A stretch of 64,000 nucleotides of DNA from Candidatus Bathyarchaeota archaeon (lineage in GTDB: Archaea > Thermoproteota > Bathyarchaeia > Bathyarchaeales > Bathycorpusculaceae). The stretch covers positions 27,892 through 91,891 of the forward strand of contig JANXDU010000031.1 in the NCBI GenBank assembly GCA_025059195.1, read 5' to 3'. Below the pieces are notes generated by a model. It was not told the origin of the DNA and ran no database searches. It was given only the letters and a program-made list of their open reading frames with translations. The translations under genes were made by a program, and so were the position numbers. Positions within the stretch are counted from its first letter, which is position 1; each line of letters opens with the position of its first letter. Positions 9,500 through 18,445 of the stretch are shown here, piece by piece.

Positions 9500-10229
9500 T
9501 AGTAAAAACAGTCCACTGGTCAATGTGGGGATGTAGGCGCGCATACAACTGCAAGTCTAAATTGCCGTAGAAAGTCAATTCCCCACTTTTTCTATCATAG
9601 AAAAAGGAGCGGTCGTGTCCAGGAATGACGAAATCCGCCAGATTTTTTATCTTGTTGATGCTCTTTGCAACGTCTGATTTTTCACCATAAAACATCTCGG
9701 CAACCCCATTCTTGAATTCCCAAGCGTTTTTAACAGCGTCTCCTGTGATAACCGTCTTTTTTTCTCCGTCAACTACGAGGGAAATGCTTCCAGGAGTGTG
9801 CCCCGGAGTTTCTATTACTTTTGTGTTTGCGCTTAGCTTCAATCCTTCCACAGCCTCAAGCACTCTTCCGGTTTTAATGAGCCTTGCAGTGTGTTCTGAA
9901 ACATAGAGATCCCCTGCCTTTTTCGGTTCATCTGAAAGGGCATATTCCAACTCTCTTTTGCTGACAATTACTGTTGCTTTTTTGAATAATTCGACATTGA
10001 TGCAATGATCATAGTGAAGGTGGCTTAAAACAACAATTTCTACATCTTCTGGACGTATTTTCTCCTGTTCTAATTTCTGTGTTAATAGATGCCTATCTGA
10101 GAAAAATCCCGTGTCAAAAAGTATGGTTACGTCGCTTTTTATCAATGTGATGTTGCAAAAGCCCAAAAGTCCACGGCTTGTTTTGCCTGGAAACCCTTGT
10201 AATAACACTTTAACTTCTGTCAATAGCAT
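9480..10229 (-). CDS. metallo-beta-lactamase fold hydrolase
   Basis: About 249 residues. HLHYDHC is the HxHxDH zinc motif, followed by ETPGHTPGS and TGDAVK and the later PGHD, all in the expected order for a dinuclear metal hydrolase of the lactonase/glyoxalase II type. The ATG at 10229 is preferred over an in-frame TTG one codon upstream. It follows the cupin gene by seven bases on the same strand. Substrate not deducible. Confidence 0.85.
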   Translation of the reverse strand: MLLTEVKVLLQGFPGKTSRGLLGFCNITLIKSDVTILFDTGFFSDRHLLTQKLEQEKIRPEDVEIVVLSHLHYDHCINVELFKKATVIVSKRELEYALSDEPKKAGDLYVSEHTARLIKTGRVLEAVEGLKLSANTKVIETPGHTPGSISLVVDGEKKTVITGDAVKNAWEFKNGVAEMFYGEKSDVAKSINKIKNLADFVIPGHDRSFFYDRKSGELTFYGNLDLQLYARLHPHIDQWTVFTISVAAP

Positions 10230-10236
10230 CAACCAA

Positions 10237-10623
10237 CTACTTTACCCTTTTCATCCCGCGAATTTGGTCTGCAACGCTGCCCGGCGGAGCCATAACCCAT
10301 AGCCAGCGCAACGGCGTATTTCCAGTGTTTATTATTTGATGCATGGTTTTAGGTGGGACGAAGATGGACATTTCTGGCTCCACTTCGAATTTTTCTTCGC
10401 CTATTATAGCTACACCTTTGCCGCTTAAAATCCAATAGGCTTCTTCTTCAACTTCGTGAACATGGGGTTTTATCTGTTTACCCGGCTCCATTTCCCCCAA
10501 CCCCATTATGAGGTTTTGAGCGTTCATCGTTTTTTTGTCGATCAATATCGCAATGGTCCTTTTATATGGTTCAGCAGCTTCATACGCTTCTGCGTCTCGT
10601 GCTTTAATTCCGTATTTTAGCAC
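10237..10623 (-). CDS. cupin-domain protein
   Basis: 128 residues, one conserved beta-barrel cupin. Motif 1 is KPHVHEVEEEAYWILSGKG (His/Glu metal ligands) and motif 2 is PPKTMHQIINTG. GTG start with GGGGTG five bases upstream. It is first of a two-gene unit with the metallo-hydrolase and divergent from the transporter. Small single-domain cupins may be isomerases, decarboxylases or sensors; nothing here decides. Confidence 0.82.
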   Translation of the reverse strand: MLKYGIKARDAEAYEAAEPYKRTIAILIDKKTMNAQNLIMGLGEMEPGKQIKPHVHEVEEEAYWILSGKGVAIIGEEKFEVEPEMSIFVPPKTMHQIINTGNTPLRWLWVMAPPGSVADQIRGMKRVK

Positions 10624-10726
10624 TTTTTCACCCCAAAGGTTTCCCGTTTAAAAGTTTTAGTGTCAAAGAGATATAACTGTTTAGAAACGCCTTTCAGTCT
10701 CGTGCACCAGTTTCAATTGGAAAGTT

Positions 10727-10733
10727 TTTTATA
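10727..10733 (+). promoter_or_regulatory. TATA/BRE promoter of the Nramp-like transporter gene
   Basis: GGAAAG followed by TTTTTTATAC gives a purine-rich BRE and a TATA box about 45-50 bases before the start codon. Confidence 0.45.
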
Positions 10734-10778
10734 CAGATTGATGGTAACTCAAGTAAAGGCACTAACGGGGAAATGCGT

Positions 10779-12218
10779 ATGGGTAGCAAAAATTCTGTAG
10801 CCATGGGAAGCGTCAAACCACCATTGCCAGTAAAAGAAATGCCTGAACCACCGGTAACGTTCAGAGGTTGGCTTAAATGGGTTGGACCAGCGCTTATTGT
10901 CAGTTCGCTTTCCATCTCTGGATATGAGGCTATGACAGCACCGCTCTTAGGAGTTAGGGCGTGGCACCAAGCCCTATGGATATTCATGATAGGCTGCATT
11001 ATGGCGGTGATCCTCGCAAGAGAAATTGCCAGGTGGACGATTTCTACGGGCGAGGATGTGTTCCAAGCATTTTCAAGAGTTCGACCGAAACACTTTTGGA
11101 TGATTATTTGGTTTTTGATAAACACTTTGATGTGGATGTGGCCACCGTGGATGTTAGGGTTTGCAGCGGGCTTCGACAAGTTAACTGGCGGAGCCATAGG
11201 ACCTATATGGTGGGCAACCATAGGGCTGACAATAGTGCCAGTTCTATACGTGTTTTCAAAATATGTCTACCGTGTGATGGAGTACTTCTTTGACCTCGTA
11301 ATAATTATCACAACAATAGCCACTATAATTTGCTTCTTTGCTCTGCTTGTACAATATCCAGCAGAGGCCTTTGAGGTTGCGAAGGGATTGTTCTCGTTCG
11401 GCGTAATTCCAGCGGGCTTTGGCATTTCAATGATTGTTAGCACCATAGTCCAACCTGGTGGTGGTACAATCAACCTATTCTACAGCATGTACCTCAAAGA
11501 GAAAGGTGTGGGGATGGCGAAGTATGCTGGTAAAGTTACTGGGCTTATATACGCAGCTGAGGAAATATCGCCTGTGGGATCCACCTTTGATACAAGTGAT
11601 TCTGCGCAGATAAACCGATTCAAAAGATGGCTAAACTATGCAACTTGGGAAAACATAATAGTCTTGTTTATTCTGTGTATCTTCTTTGTGTACGTCTATG
11701 CTTATGCCGCCTACACGGTTTTGAGAGGGCAGGCCGTCAGCGGTTGGCAAATACCAACGCTAATTGCCGAGTCTCTAGGAAGGGTTATCCCAATATTCTA
11801 CGGCTTCTTCCTGTTCTCAGTGGCGTTCGCTCTTTTTGACACGCAATTCGGCTTCTTTGACGCGATTGCACGGGTAGCCGCTAACACATTCCACCTAGAG
11901 CTCGGGATACGAAAACTCTCCTACAGAGGATGGTACTTCGCCTTCATATTTATAACGTGGCTTATAGGCATAACCGTAACATGGACCCTCGGGCCTGGAG
12001 CCTCACCTTTCATCATGTGGCTTATGTTGCAAGTGTTCCTAGCCGCTTCAGCAGCCATATACATACCCCTAATAGTGTACGTGAACAACAAGTACTTGGC
12101 GAAAGAGATAAGGCCACATCCTGTAATGTCAGCAATACTATTGATCTGGGGAATAGTTAACCTAGTGGCAACAATAGCTTGGATTTTGGCATACTTCCGA
12201 ATAATTCCGGGATGGTAA
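10779..12218 (+). CDS. Nramp-like multi-pass membrane transporter
   Basis: About 479 residues with roughly eleven hydrophobic segments after a 45-residue hydrophilic N-terminus. The pattern GPALIVSSLSISGY in the first segment and QPGGGTINLFYSMYLKEKG in the middle resembles the SLC11/Nramp superfamily, but the canonical DPGN and MPH metal motifs are not seen, so the substrate may not be a divalent metal. GGGG lies eight bases before the chosen ATG; an in-frame ATG two codons earlier is possible. It is divergent from the cupin gene and probably serves the neighbouring catabolic cluster. Confidence 0.55.
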   Translation: MGSKNSVAMGSVKPPLPVKEMPEPPVTFRGWLKWVGPALIVSSLSISGYEAMTAPLLGVRAWHQALWIFMIGCIMAVILAREIARWTISTGEDVFQAFSRVRPKHFWMIIWFLINTLMWMWPPWMLGFAAGFDKLTGGAIGPIWWATIGLTIVPVLYVFSKYVYRVMEYFFDLVIIITTIATIICFFALLVQYPAEAFEVAKGLFSFGVIPAGFGISMIVSTIVQPGGGTINLFYSMYLKEKGVGMAKYAGKVTGLIYAAEEISPVGSTFDTSDSAQINRFKRWLNYATWENIIVLFILCIFFVYVYAYAAYTVLRGQAVSGWQIPTLIAESLGRVIPIFYGFFLFSVAFALFDTQFGFFDAIARVAANTFHLELGIRKLSYRGWYFAFIFITWLIGITVTWTLGPGASPFIMWLMLQVFLAASAAIYIPLIVYVNNKYLAKEIRPHPVMSAILLIWGIVNLVATIAWILAYFRIIPGW

Positions 12219-12245
12219 AACCTAACCTCTTCCCCTCATCTCACC

Positions 12246-12251
12246 TTTTTT
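12246..12251 (+). terminator. T-tract after the transporter gene
   Basis: A run of six T about 28 bases after the stop, in a C/T-rich stretch. This is the usual form of an archaeal intrinsic terminator. The rest of the space up to 12373 holds no gene. Confidence 0.35.
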
Positions 12252-12373
12252 CCTCAGTTATTTTTAGTTAATCTGATGTATTTATGGGATGAGTTAAATA
12301 CGTAAAAGAACAGAGCCGTCCGAGAAAAGATTAAAAATTCTGATTCAAAACTTTGCCAACGGCAAGTGGGAAT

Positions 12374-12769
12374 ATGGCTCTTGCTGAGAGAATATCGAGG
12401 GCGCTACTGTCTGTGTTAGACTATCTAAATAAGTCTATTTCAAACTTTAAAAATGAAGACGAAAAGGCATTCTTTAGTGATGTTTGGCATGTTGCTGCAG
12501 AGCTTGAATACACGTTATTCCTACTTTCTTTAATTGTTGGAAATGAAAACAACACGTCCCAAACTAAACTCAACCATGAACTCAAGAGCCTCCCAACGGA
12601 CCAAGTTATGTTGAAAGTTAAAGATTTGGTCAGCGAGGCGCAGGAGTCCATTAGAAATGGAGATTTCATGAAGGCTTACAAAAGTGCTTATTTGGCGAGA
12701 CACTATGTTTTTCGAGTTCAGGAAAGCCTAACTGAAAAGAAACGTGAAACAGACAGAGGGAAAAAGTAG
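12374..12769 (+). CDS. uncharacterised all-helical 131-residue protein
   Basis: Not recognised. It is predicted mostly alpha-helical, without cysteines, signal peptide or membrane segment, and has a charged Lys/Glu-rich C-terminus. The ATG at 12374 has AAGTGGG just upstream; an in-frame TTG at 12353 is less likely. It converges on the L22e-like gene with five bases between stops. Confidence 0.6.
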   Translation: MALAERISRALLSVLDYLNKSISNFKNEDEKAFFSDVWHVAAELEYTLFLLSLIVGNENNTSQTKLNHELKSLPTDQVMLKVKDLVSEAQESIRNGDFMKAYKSAYLARHYVFRVQESLTEKKRETDRGKK

Positions 12770-12774
12770 CGATT

Positions 12775-13059
12775 TCACTCTTCTACTTCAGAGATTTTTC
12801 TTTCTTTGATTATCAAGGTGTTTTCTTTGCTGCCTATAACTCTGAAATAGTTTTTAAGCTCAACTTTGTGGAGGTGTTTCCGCAAAAGCACCCGCAAGTG
12901 CTTTTTTGAAATAGCGGTTTCTCCAGCTTTTACGACTATCTCGTTTGCTCTTGTTTCGACCTCTGCGCTCGTTTTTTCGCGTAGGAATTCTGCTAGTTCC
13001 CTTATCACTTCGTCACCTTCTGCCTTTAATTCGGATATGTCAATTCGAATTTCAACCAT
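12775..13059 (-). CDS. rpl22e: ribosomal protein L22e-like
   Basis: About 94 residues that follow the eukaryotic L22e pattern from end to end: an N-terminal strand, FLREK, then ISKKHLRVLLRKHLHKVELK (compare [20 protein letters not shown] in L22e), then YFRVIGSKENT and a C-terminal strand with an acidic tail. L22e is a eukaryote-type large-subunit protein rarely seen in prokaryotes. The ATG at 13059 has GAGGTG six bases upstream; an in-frame GTG at 13068 is inside that site. The match is by eye and needs a profile search. Confidence 0.62.
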   Translation of the reverse strand: MVEIRIDISELKAEGDEVIRELAEFLREKTSAEVETRANEIVVKAGETAISKKHLRVLLRKHLHKVELKNYFRVIGSKENTLIIKERKISEVEE

Positions 13060-13094
13060 TCCACTCACCTCTTTTCCTCTAATTTCCCTAACCG

Positions 13095-13102
13095 TTATAT
13101 AA
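13095..13102 (-). promoter_or_regulatory. TATA box of the L22e-like gene
   Basis: TTATATAA about 36 bases upstream of the ATG at 13059, with purine-rich sequence before it on the minus strand. Predicted transcription start near 13073 leaves a leader that just contains the GAGGTG site. Confidence 0.5.
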
Positions 13103-13393
13103 CTCTCACTGGGGTTGCACGTGTTCTCAAAAGCTGTCCAACAAAACGGCTACTCCCGCTTTCGACAATTCTTTCAATAGCGTCTGCAAAATTTAATTTT
13201 AATGACCTTTTATGTCAGTTCGCCCGTCGAGTTATATCACAGCCCTAAAGGCTCTTTTGACTCTCTGGATCATCATCCAAAAATAACTAGTGATTACATC
13301 CTTTTAGGGTTTTCCTCTCTGTTCTTCTTCCTTCCCAAAAGGATTTCTGTGAATTATTGTTCTTTCGTGGCAATGGAAAATGTAAAGTAGCCT
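13103..13393. other. 290-base intergenic stretch without a confident gene
   Basis: A short minus-strand open frame ends at the TAA inside the TATA box; it has coding-like composition (it includes FADAIERIVESGSSRF) but no start codon and is closed upstream after about 37 codons. It may be a gene remnant. Nothing else is recognised. Confidence 0.3.
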
Positions 13394-14215
13394 TTACCCC
13401 TCTATCACGCCAATTTTGGTTACATGCATCCCTCTTTTTTCTAGTTCGCGGATGAATGGGTTTATTCCTAACGAGTCGCTGGCGATGTGTCCCGTGACTA
13501 TGAGGTTGCCTATTCCATCAGCTCTCAATTTTTCTAAATCTACTGGGCTTATGTGAATGTATATTAGTGTGTCTATGCCATGTTGGAAGTATGTTTTGGC
13601 AATTTCGTAGCCGCCATTAGTGCCTGCCCCGTGTGAAACAACAACTTTTCCAGCTTTGTTTTCTGGTTTTCCAAGGCAGATTCTAATTTTTGTGGAGGCG
13701 TTTTTGAATTCTGGAAGTTCCATCAATGCGGAAACAACGTCTTCAACTTTAGAATCTTTCCTTAGTTTGTTGTTCAGCTGTTCAATCATTCTACGTCTTC
13801 CAATTTCATCGAGGGGAGCATGAATATTCATATAGGGCATCTTTAAAAGTCTGGCAAACTCGATTGTGTGCAAGTAATTTCGTGTGTGCGCCTCTACCTC
13901 CAACTGTTCAAGTTTTCTACTCACAGCTTTTTCTGCGACTTCTCTTGGAACACCCGCCTCAACCATTTGTTGGACATGCCTCTTAAACACTTGGGGAAAA
14001 TTAAGGGCGGCTGTTCCCCCCGTTGGGTGATGGGCAATAACGACGTCAAAGCCTAACTGTTTTGCGAGCAAAAGCTCCGCCGTTCCCGCGTCGATGCAAA
14101 ACAAGACTTTTTGAATGTTCTCTCCCCTAACATATATGGCGCTGTCCTCCGGGATATCCTTAAAACCAGCCAGTTTTAAGGCCAACTTCATGATATCTTC
14201 GGTATTCAACACCAT
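13394..14215 (-). CDS. Nif3-like dinuclear metal centre protein
   Basis: 273 residues of the NIF3/YbgI family. VVIAHHPTGG supplies the paired His ligands, CIDAG the early Asp, and TGHIASDSLGINPFIRELEKRG the C-terminal His region. The expected GHxxxE carboxylate appears to be replaced. ATG start. The family forms toroidal hexamers; proposed roles include GTP cyclohydrolase-like or metal-chaperone functions, none firmly established. Confidence 0.78.
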   Translation of the reverse strand: MVLNTEDIMKLALKLAGFKDIPEDSAIYVRGENIQKVLFCIDAGTAELLLAKQLGFDVVIAHHPTGGTAALNFPQVFKRHVQQMVEAGVPREVAEKAVSRKLEQLEVEAHTRNYLHTIEFARLLKMPYMNIHAPLDEIGRRRMIEQLNNKLRKDSKVEDVVSALMELPEFKNASTKIRICLGKPENKAGKVVVSHGAGTNGGYEIAKTYFQHGIDTLIYIHISPVDLEKLRADGIGNLIVTGHIASDSLGINPFIRELEKRGMHVTKIGVIEG

Positions 14216-14414
14216 TCCCTCGTGATGACTTTGAAACTTATCAACGTGTTGCTAATAAAATTTTTCAAGGCCAATCTTTATCTGGCAGTGCGATGAATGG
14301 CAAGTTAATTTGTTTCTTCTAAAAGTTTAGGTATGCTCCCATGATTAGGGGCTTTTCCTCCTAAAGGTTTTTCTTCTTCCATTTTAAAAAGTGTATCCTT
14401 CAAACAACTAGCTG

Positions 14415-15671
14415 ATGGTGGCGTTGATGTTTACCATCTTCAAGAACGACTTAAAACTGCTTTTGAGATACACTCAACTGTTTCCGTTATGTTTCGCCGT
14501 TTTTGTCAGCATGCTTGGTTTCGGCTTAGTTATGCCCCTTTTGCCCATATACGCCAGAAGTTTTGGAGCCACCGGGATACAACTTGGCCTTTTAACAACC
14601 TCTTTCGCAATAACCCGTGCTGTTACCACCTATCCTGGAGGCTGGCTTGCAGACAAAAGCGGCAGAAAAAAGCCTGTCACAGCTGGTTTACTCATGTATT
14701 CGGTTGTTATGGTTTTGTATGGTTTCACGGAGGACGTGAACCAGCTTATACTTTTAAGGGCCCTTCAAGGAGTTGCCTCTGGAATTGTTTGGCCCATCAT
14801 AAACACCATGGTGGTTGATATTGTTCCACCGGAGGATAGAGGTAAAGCTTTAGGTTTGTATGAGATGATGTGGTTTTTAGGAATGGCTGTAGGCCCAGGC
14901 TTAGGGGGGGTGCTTGCAGGCCTTTACACGATTGCTTTTCCGTTTTTTGTCTGCGGAGCACTAGCCTTTTTAAGCATGGTTTTAGTGGTTTTAACAGTAA
15001 AAGAAACGATAACCCTTACTAAAGCCCAAGATAGCTTGGCAACCTCCAAAGATGCTTTTGCCACGGTTTCCGTTAAAGGGTTAAAACAATTTACGCCCTT
15101 CCCCCTCATGTTCTTGAGCTTATGTGTAGCTCGATTCACCACAGCCTTCTCTAACTCGTTAATTCAACCCGTCTTATCCGTTTATGCAAACGAGATCTTA
15201 GGCATACCAACTGCGGAAGTGGGTGTGCTTTTCACAGTTATGGGAATGGTGACGCTCATCGCAACCCTGCCGATGGGAACTGTTGCAGATAATATTGGAA
15301 GAAAACCGACATTCCTTTTCGGTGGCTTCTTATACGCGTTCTCTGCACTTTTAATAATATTTTCTGGAGGTTTTTGGCCGTTGCTTGTCATTATGATGTT
15401 GCAAGGTTTCGCGCGGGCAATAATCAACCCTTCCCTCATAGCCATGTTCTCCGGTGTAGCCTCGCCTTTCCAAAGGGGAAAAGCCATGGGAATTTTCAAC
15501 GCGTTTCAAAACGTGGGGCTAGTTGTTGGTTCTTCGGTGGGCGGTTTTCTCTACGAGTTTTCGTCTTCAGAAACTCCCTTCATCGCTTGCTTCATTGTGG
15601 GTTTAATCGGTGTGCTTGTCGTTTTATTTGCAGTTTCAGAACCTAAAAATCATCAATCCCTTAATGCATAA
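14415..15671 (+). CDS. major facilitator superfamily transporter
   Basis: 418 residues with 12 predicted transmembrane helices in two halves. The loop 2-3 motif GWLADKSGRKKP and its second-half equivalent MGTVADNIGRKP are typical of MFS drug/proton antiporters. A TATA-like CCATTTTAAAAAG at about 14379-14391 would start transcription near the ATG, suggesting a leaderless message. Substrate unknown. Confidence 0.9.
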   Translation: MVALMFTIFKNDLKLLLRYTQLFPLCFAVFVSMLGFGLVMPLLPIYARSFGATGIQLGLLTTSFAITRAVTTYPGGWLADKSGRKKPVTAGLLMYSVVMVLYGFTEDVNQLILLRALQGVASGIVWPIINTMVVDIVPPEDRGKALGLYEMMWFLGMAVGPGLGGVLAGLYTIAFPFFVCGALAFLSMVLVVLTVKETITLTKAQDSLATSKDAFATVSVKGLKQFTPFPLMFLSLCVARFTTAFSNSLIQPVLSVYANEILGIPTAEVGVLFTVMGMVTLIATLPMGTVADNIGRKPTFLFGGFLYAFSALLIIFSGGFWPLLVIMMLQGFARAIINPSLIAMFSGVASPFQRGKAMGIFNAFQNVGLVVGSSVGGFLYEFSSSETPFIACFIVGLIGVLVVLFAVSEPKNHQSLNA

Positions 15672-15727
15672 GTTTTATCTAGCAACGCCCCCTCTTAATA
15701 GCTTGTTCAAATCGGAGTTGAATAGAA

Positions 15728-16249
15728 ATGGATGTTTTCGAAGCTATTAAAGGAAGACGAAGCATCCGCGCTTTTCGGGAAGCTGACGTTCTCTCAGACG
15801 TTATTGAAAGGCTTATTGAAGCAGCGAGCTGGGCGCCTTCCGCTGGAAACATTCAGCCATGGGAGTTCATAATTGTCCGAAACCCTGAAACAAAAAGGAG
15901 GTTGGCGGAAGCCGCCCTTGGGCAATCTTTTGTAGAAGAGGCCCCCGTCGTTATCGTTGTATGTGCAGACGAGGAGCGGTCTGCAAGAGGGTATGGTCCG
16001 CGTGGAAGGACCCTCTATTGCATACAAGATACAGCGGCAGCCATACAAAACATTCACTTAGCGGCTTACGCCCTAGGTTTGGGCACCTGTTGGGTCGGGG
16101 CTTTCAGGGAAGATGAGGCGAGAAAAATCCTAAACATTCCAGAAGGTATAAGACCCATAGCCATAATACCAGTAGGCTACCCAGCTGAGGCCCCCTTGCC
16201 GAGGAGTAGGCGACCCTTAAAGCAGATAGTCCATTATGAAAAGTTTTAG
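15728..16249 (+). CDS. nitroreductase family FMN-dependent oxidoreductase
   Basis: 173 residues. GRRSIRAFREADV at the N-terminus, then AASWAPSAGNIQPWEF (FMN binding) and the LGTCWVGAF helix are diagnostic of the family. Length is typical of the short archaeal forms. Physiological substrate unknown. Confidence 0.9.
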   Translation: MDVFEAIKGRRSIRAFREADVLSDVIERLIEAASWAPSAGNIQPWEFIIVRNPETKRRLAEAALGQSFVEEAPVVIVVCADEERSARGYGPRGRTLYCIQDTAAAIQNIHLAAYALGLGTCWVGAFREDEARKILNIPEGIRPIAIIPVGYPAEAPLPRSRRPLKQIVHYEKF

Positions 16250-16325
16250 GAGAAGCGTCGAACCTTGAAAATGCGAAGCTACTACTTGGGTAAATTAACA
16301 GGTTGAAGTGGTCGAGTTATAAACT

Positions 16326-16509
16326 GTGATTGTGCCCGTTGGAAGCTGCGAACAATCGGTTCCCACTTACACTGGATACGACACCTAATGCTTTTGAGAA
16401 CGGCCACGGTGGAAACACTCCAGCTTTAGAAGTTGCCGCCCAGAGAAAAGCGAAAAAAGCATGGGAACTCGCCGTTGAAAGGCTTGTAGAATTGCTAAAG
16501 GAAACTTGA
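16326..16509 (+). pseudogene. remnant of a creatininase-family gene
   Basis: Two creatininase pieces lie in different frames. The first, from GTG 16326, reads VIVPVGSCEQSVPTYTGYDT and then stops, matching the family N-terminal PVGSxEQHGPHLPxxTD. The second, up to the TGA at 16507-16509, reads NAFENGHGGNTPALEV and continues to a charged helix, matching the NGHGGN metal motif and C-terminus. The intervening two-thirds of a gene of normally about 230-250 codons is deleted, and the pieces are shifted by one base. The metal-binding His after EQ is also lost. Confidence 0.75.
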
Positions 16510-16574
16510 AGATGTATAACGCCCACCATTAAACCTTAATATTGAGGTTGCTCCTAACAACTTGAGGAGTTGTT

Positions 16575-18338
16575 TTGCGCTATTCCGAAATCGCTGACGT
16601 CTATGAAAAAATCGAGGCTACTACTAAAAGGCTTGAAATGACCGGCCTCCTAGTGGGCTTACTGAAAAAGACCCCCAAAGAAATTATCGACAAAGTTGTT
16701 TATTTAACGCAGGGGAAAATATACCCAGACTTTGTCAAGCTTGAAATCGGCGTGGCTGAAAGACTTGCCATAAAAGCTTTAGCCTACGCTTCTGGGCGAA
16801 GGGAAAGCGAAATCGAGGAGAACATGAAGAAAACTGGCGATATCGGCGAAACAGCCCAAAATTTTGTTGAGCGGAAAAGGCAGATGACGTTTTTCCAAAA
16901 GCCGTTAACCGTTCAAAAAGTCTACGAAACCTTCGACAAAATGGCGAGGGCCTCGGGCTCCGGAGCCATCGACACAAAAATAACGCTTTTAGCTGGCCTT
17001 TTGGCAGACGCCACACCCAAAGAAGCCAAATATATTATGCGAACGGTCACTGGAAACCTCCGTTTAGGCATTGCGGACATGACGGTTCTGGATGCCTTGG
17101 CAATAGCGTATGGTGGCGGTAAGGAAACCCGTGAACTTGTGGAACGCGCCTACAATATTTCGTCGGATCTTGGGCTGGTTGCCAAAACCCTCGCCGAAGA
17201 AGGCCTCGAAGGCATCAAAAAGTTCAAAGTTATAGTTGGTAAACCTATAAGGCCCATGCTGGCGGAAAGGCTTTCCTTACCGGAAGAAATCCTTGAAAAG
17301 TTAGGTGGGAAATGCGTAGCCGAATATAAATATGACGGCGAACGCATCCAAGCCCACAAAAAAGGAGACGAAATAACCCTATTCTCACGGCGTCTAGAAG
17401 ACATTTCTGACCAATATCCAGACGCCATAGACCTTCTGAGGAGGCACGTCCTAGCCGAAGAAGCCATTGTTGAGGCTGAATGTGTAGCCATAGACCCAGA
17501 CACTGGCGAAATGAGGCCTTTCCAAGAGCTTATGCACCGTAGACGCAAATACGGCATAGAAAAAGCCATGGAAGAATATCCCGTGTCCCTTTTCATGTTT
17601 GACGCCCTATATGTTGACGGAAAAGACTTAACGCTTGAACCCTACCCAGTTCGAAGAAAAACCCTTGAAAGCATAATTCGTGAAGGCGACAGGATGAAAA
17701 TTGCCAAGTCCATAATTACCGGCGATGTTAAAGAGCTTGAAAAATTCTTTTTAGAAGCCATAGAGGATGGATGTGAAGGCCTAATGTGCAAATCGATAAA
17801 TGAAGACTCTGTCTATCAAGCGGGTGCACGGGGCTGGCTATGGATAAAATATAAACGCGACTACAAAAGCGAAATGACAGACACTGTCGATTTAGTGGTG
17901 GTTGGCGCTTTTCACGGGCGTGGAAAACGCGCAGGAACCTACGGCGCACTCTTGTTGGCCGCATATAACCCGGAAAACGACATCTTCGAAACAGTATGTA
18001 AGTGTGGAACGGGTTTCACCGACGAAGATTTAGCAAAGCTGCCAGAAATGATGAAAAAACATGTAATACCTCATAAACATCCAAGAGTGAACTCGCAGAT
18101 CGAAGCAGACGTTTGGTTTGAACCAAAAGTAGTCGTAGAAGTGTTGGGCGCAGAAATAACCCTAAGCCCCATCCACACATGCGCCATGAACACCATACGC
18201 CAAGGAAACGGCCTCGCCATACGCTTTCCAAGGTTCACGGGAAACTACCGCCTTGACAAGGCGGCGGAAGATGCAACGACCACAACTGAAATAGTTGAAA
18301 TGTACCAGAAACAATTAAAGAAGATCGCTGAAAGCTAG
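16575..18338 (+). CDS. lig: ATP-dependent DNA ligase
   Basis: 587 residues, normal for archaeal ligase I: N-terminal DNA-binding domain (1-about 210), adenylation domain with the nucleotidyl-transfer lysine in EYKYDGERIQ (about residue 253), and a C-terminal OB fold. Downstream motifs such as FDALYVDG and EGLMCKS are present. TTG start with GAGGAG six bases upstream. It joins Okazaki fragments and repair nicks. The decayed creatininase lies just before it. Confidence 0.95.
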   Translation: MRYSEIADVYEKIEATTKRLEMTGLLVGLLKKTPKEIIDKVVYLTQGKIYPDFVKLEIGVAERLAIKALAYASGRRESEIEENMKKTGDIGETAQNFVERKRQMTFFQKPLTVQKVYETFDKMARASGSGAIDTKITLLAGLLADATPKEAKYIMRTVTGNLRLGIADMTVLDALAIAYGGGKETRELVERAYNISSDLGLVAKTLAEEGLEGIKKFKVIVGKPIRPMLAERLSLPEEILEKLGGKCVAEYKYDGERIQAHKKGDEITLFSRRLEDISDQYPDAIDLLRRHVLAEEAIVEAECVAIDPDTGEMRPFQELMHRRRKYGIEKAMEEYPVSLFMFDALYVDGKDLTLEPYPVRRKTLESIIREGDRMKIAKSIITGDVKELEKFFLEAIEDGCEGLMCKSINEDSVYQAGARGWLWIKYKRDYKSEMTDTVDLVVVGAFHGRGKRAGTYGALLLAAYNPENDIFETVCKCGTGFTDEDLAKLPEMMKKHVIPHKHPRVNSQIEADVWFEPKVVVEVLGAEITLSPIHTCAMNTIRQGNGLAIRFPRFTGNYRLDKAAEDATTTTEIVEMYQKQLKKIAES

Positions 18339-18445
18339 TTTGCTTTTAACGATATCTGCAAGAGAGGTTTGATGATAAGAAATTTAAAGGTCCCCTCTAA
18401 TTAATTGATGAAAACTCTCACTGTTCACGAGATAGGGGATGTCCA

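Noticed and set aside
10779..12218. Calling the transporter a manganese/iron importer (MntH)
   Set aside because: The DPGN and MPH metal-binding motifs of true Nramp importers are not seen.
13202..13390. 62-codon plus-strand frame in the spacer after the L22e-like gene
   Set aside because: Composition is unlike neighbouring genes, no ribosome binding site, and no recognisable motif.
14305..14382. 25-codon minus-strand frame between the Nif3-like and MFS genes
   Set aside because: No ribosome binding site and no conserved feature; its position overlaps the likely MFS promoter, so it is probably chance.
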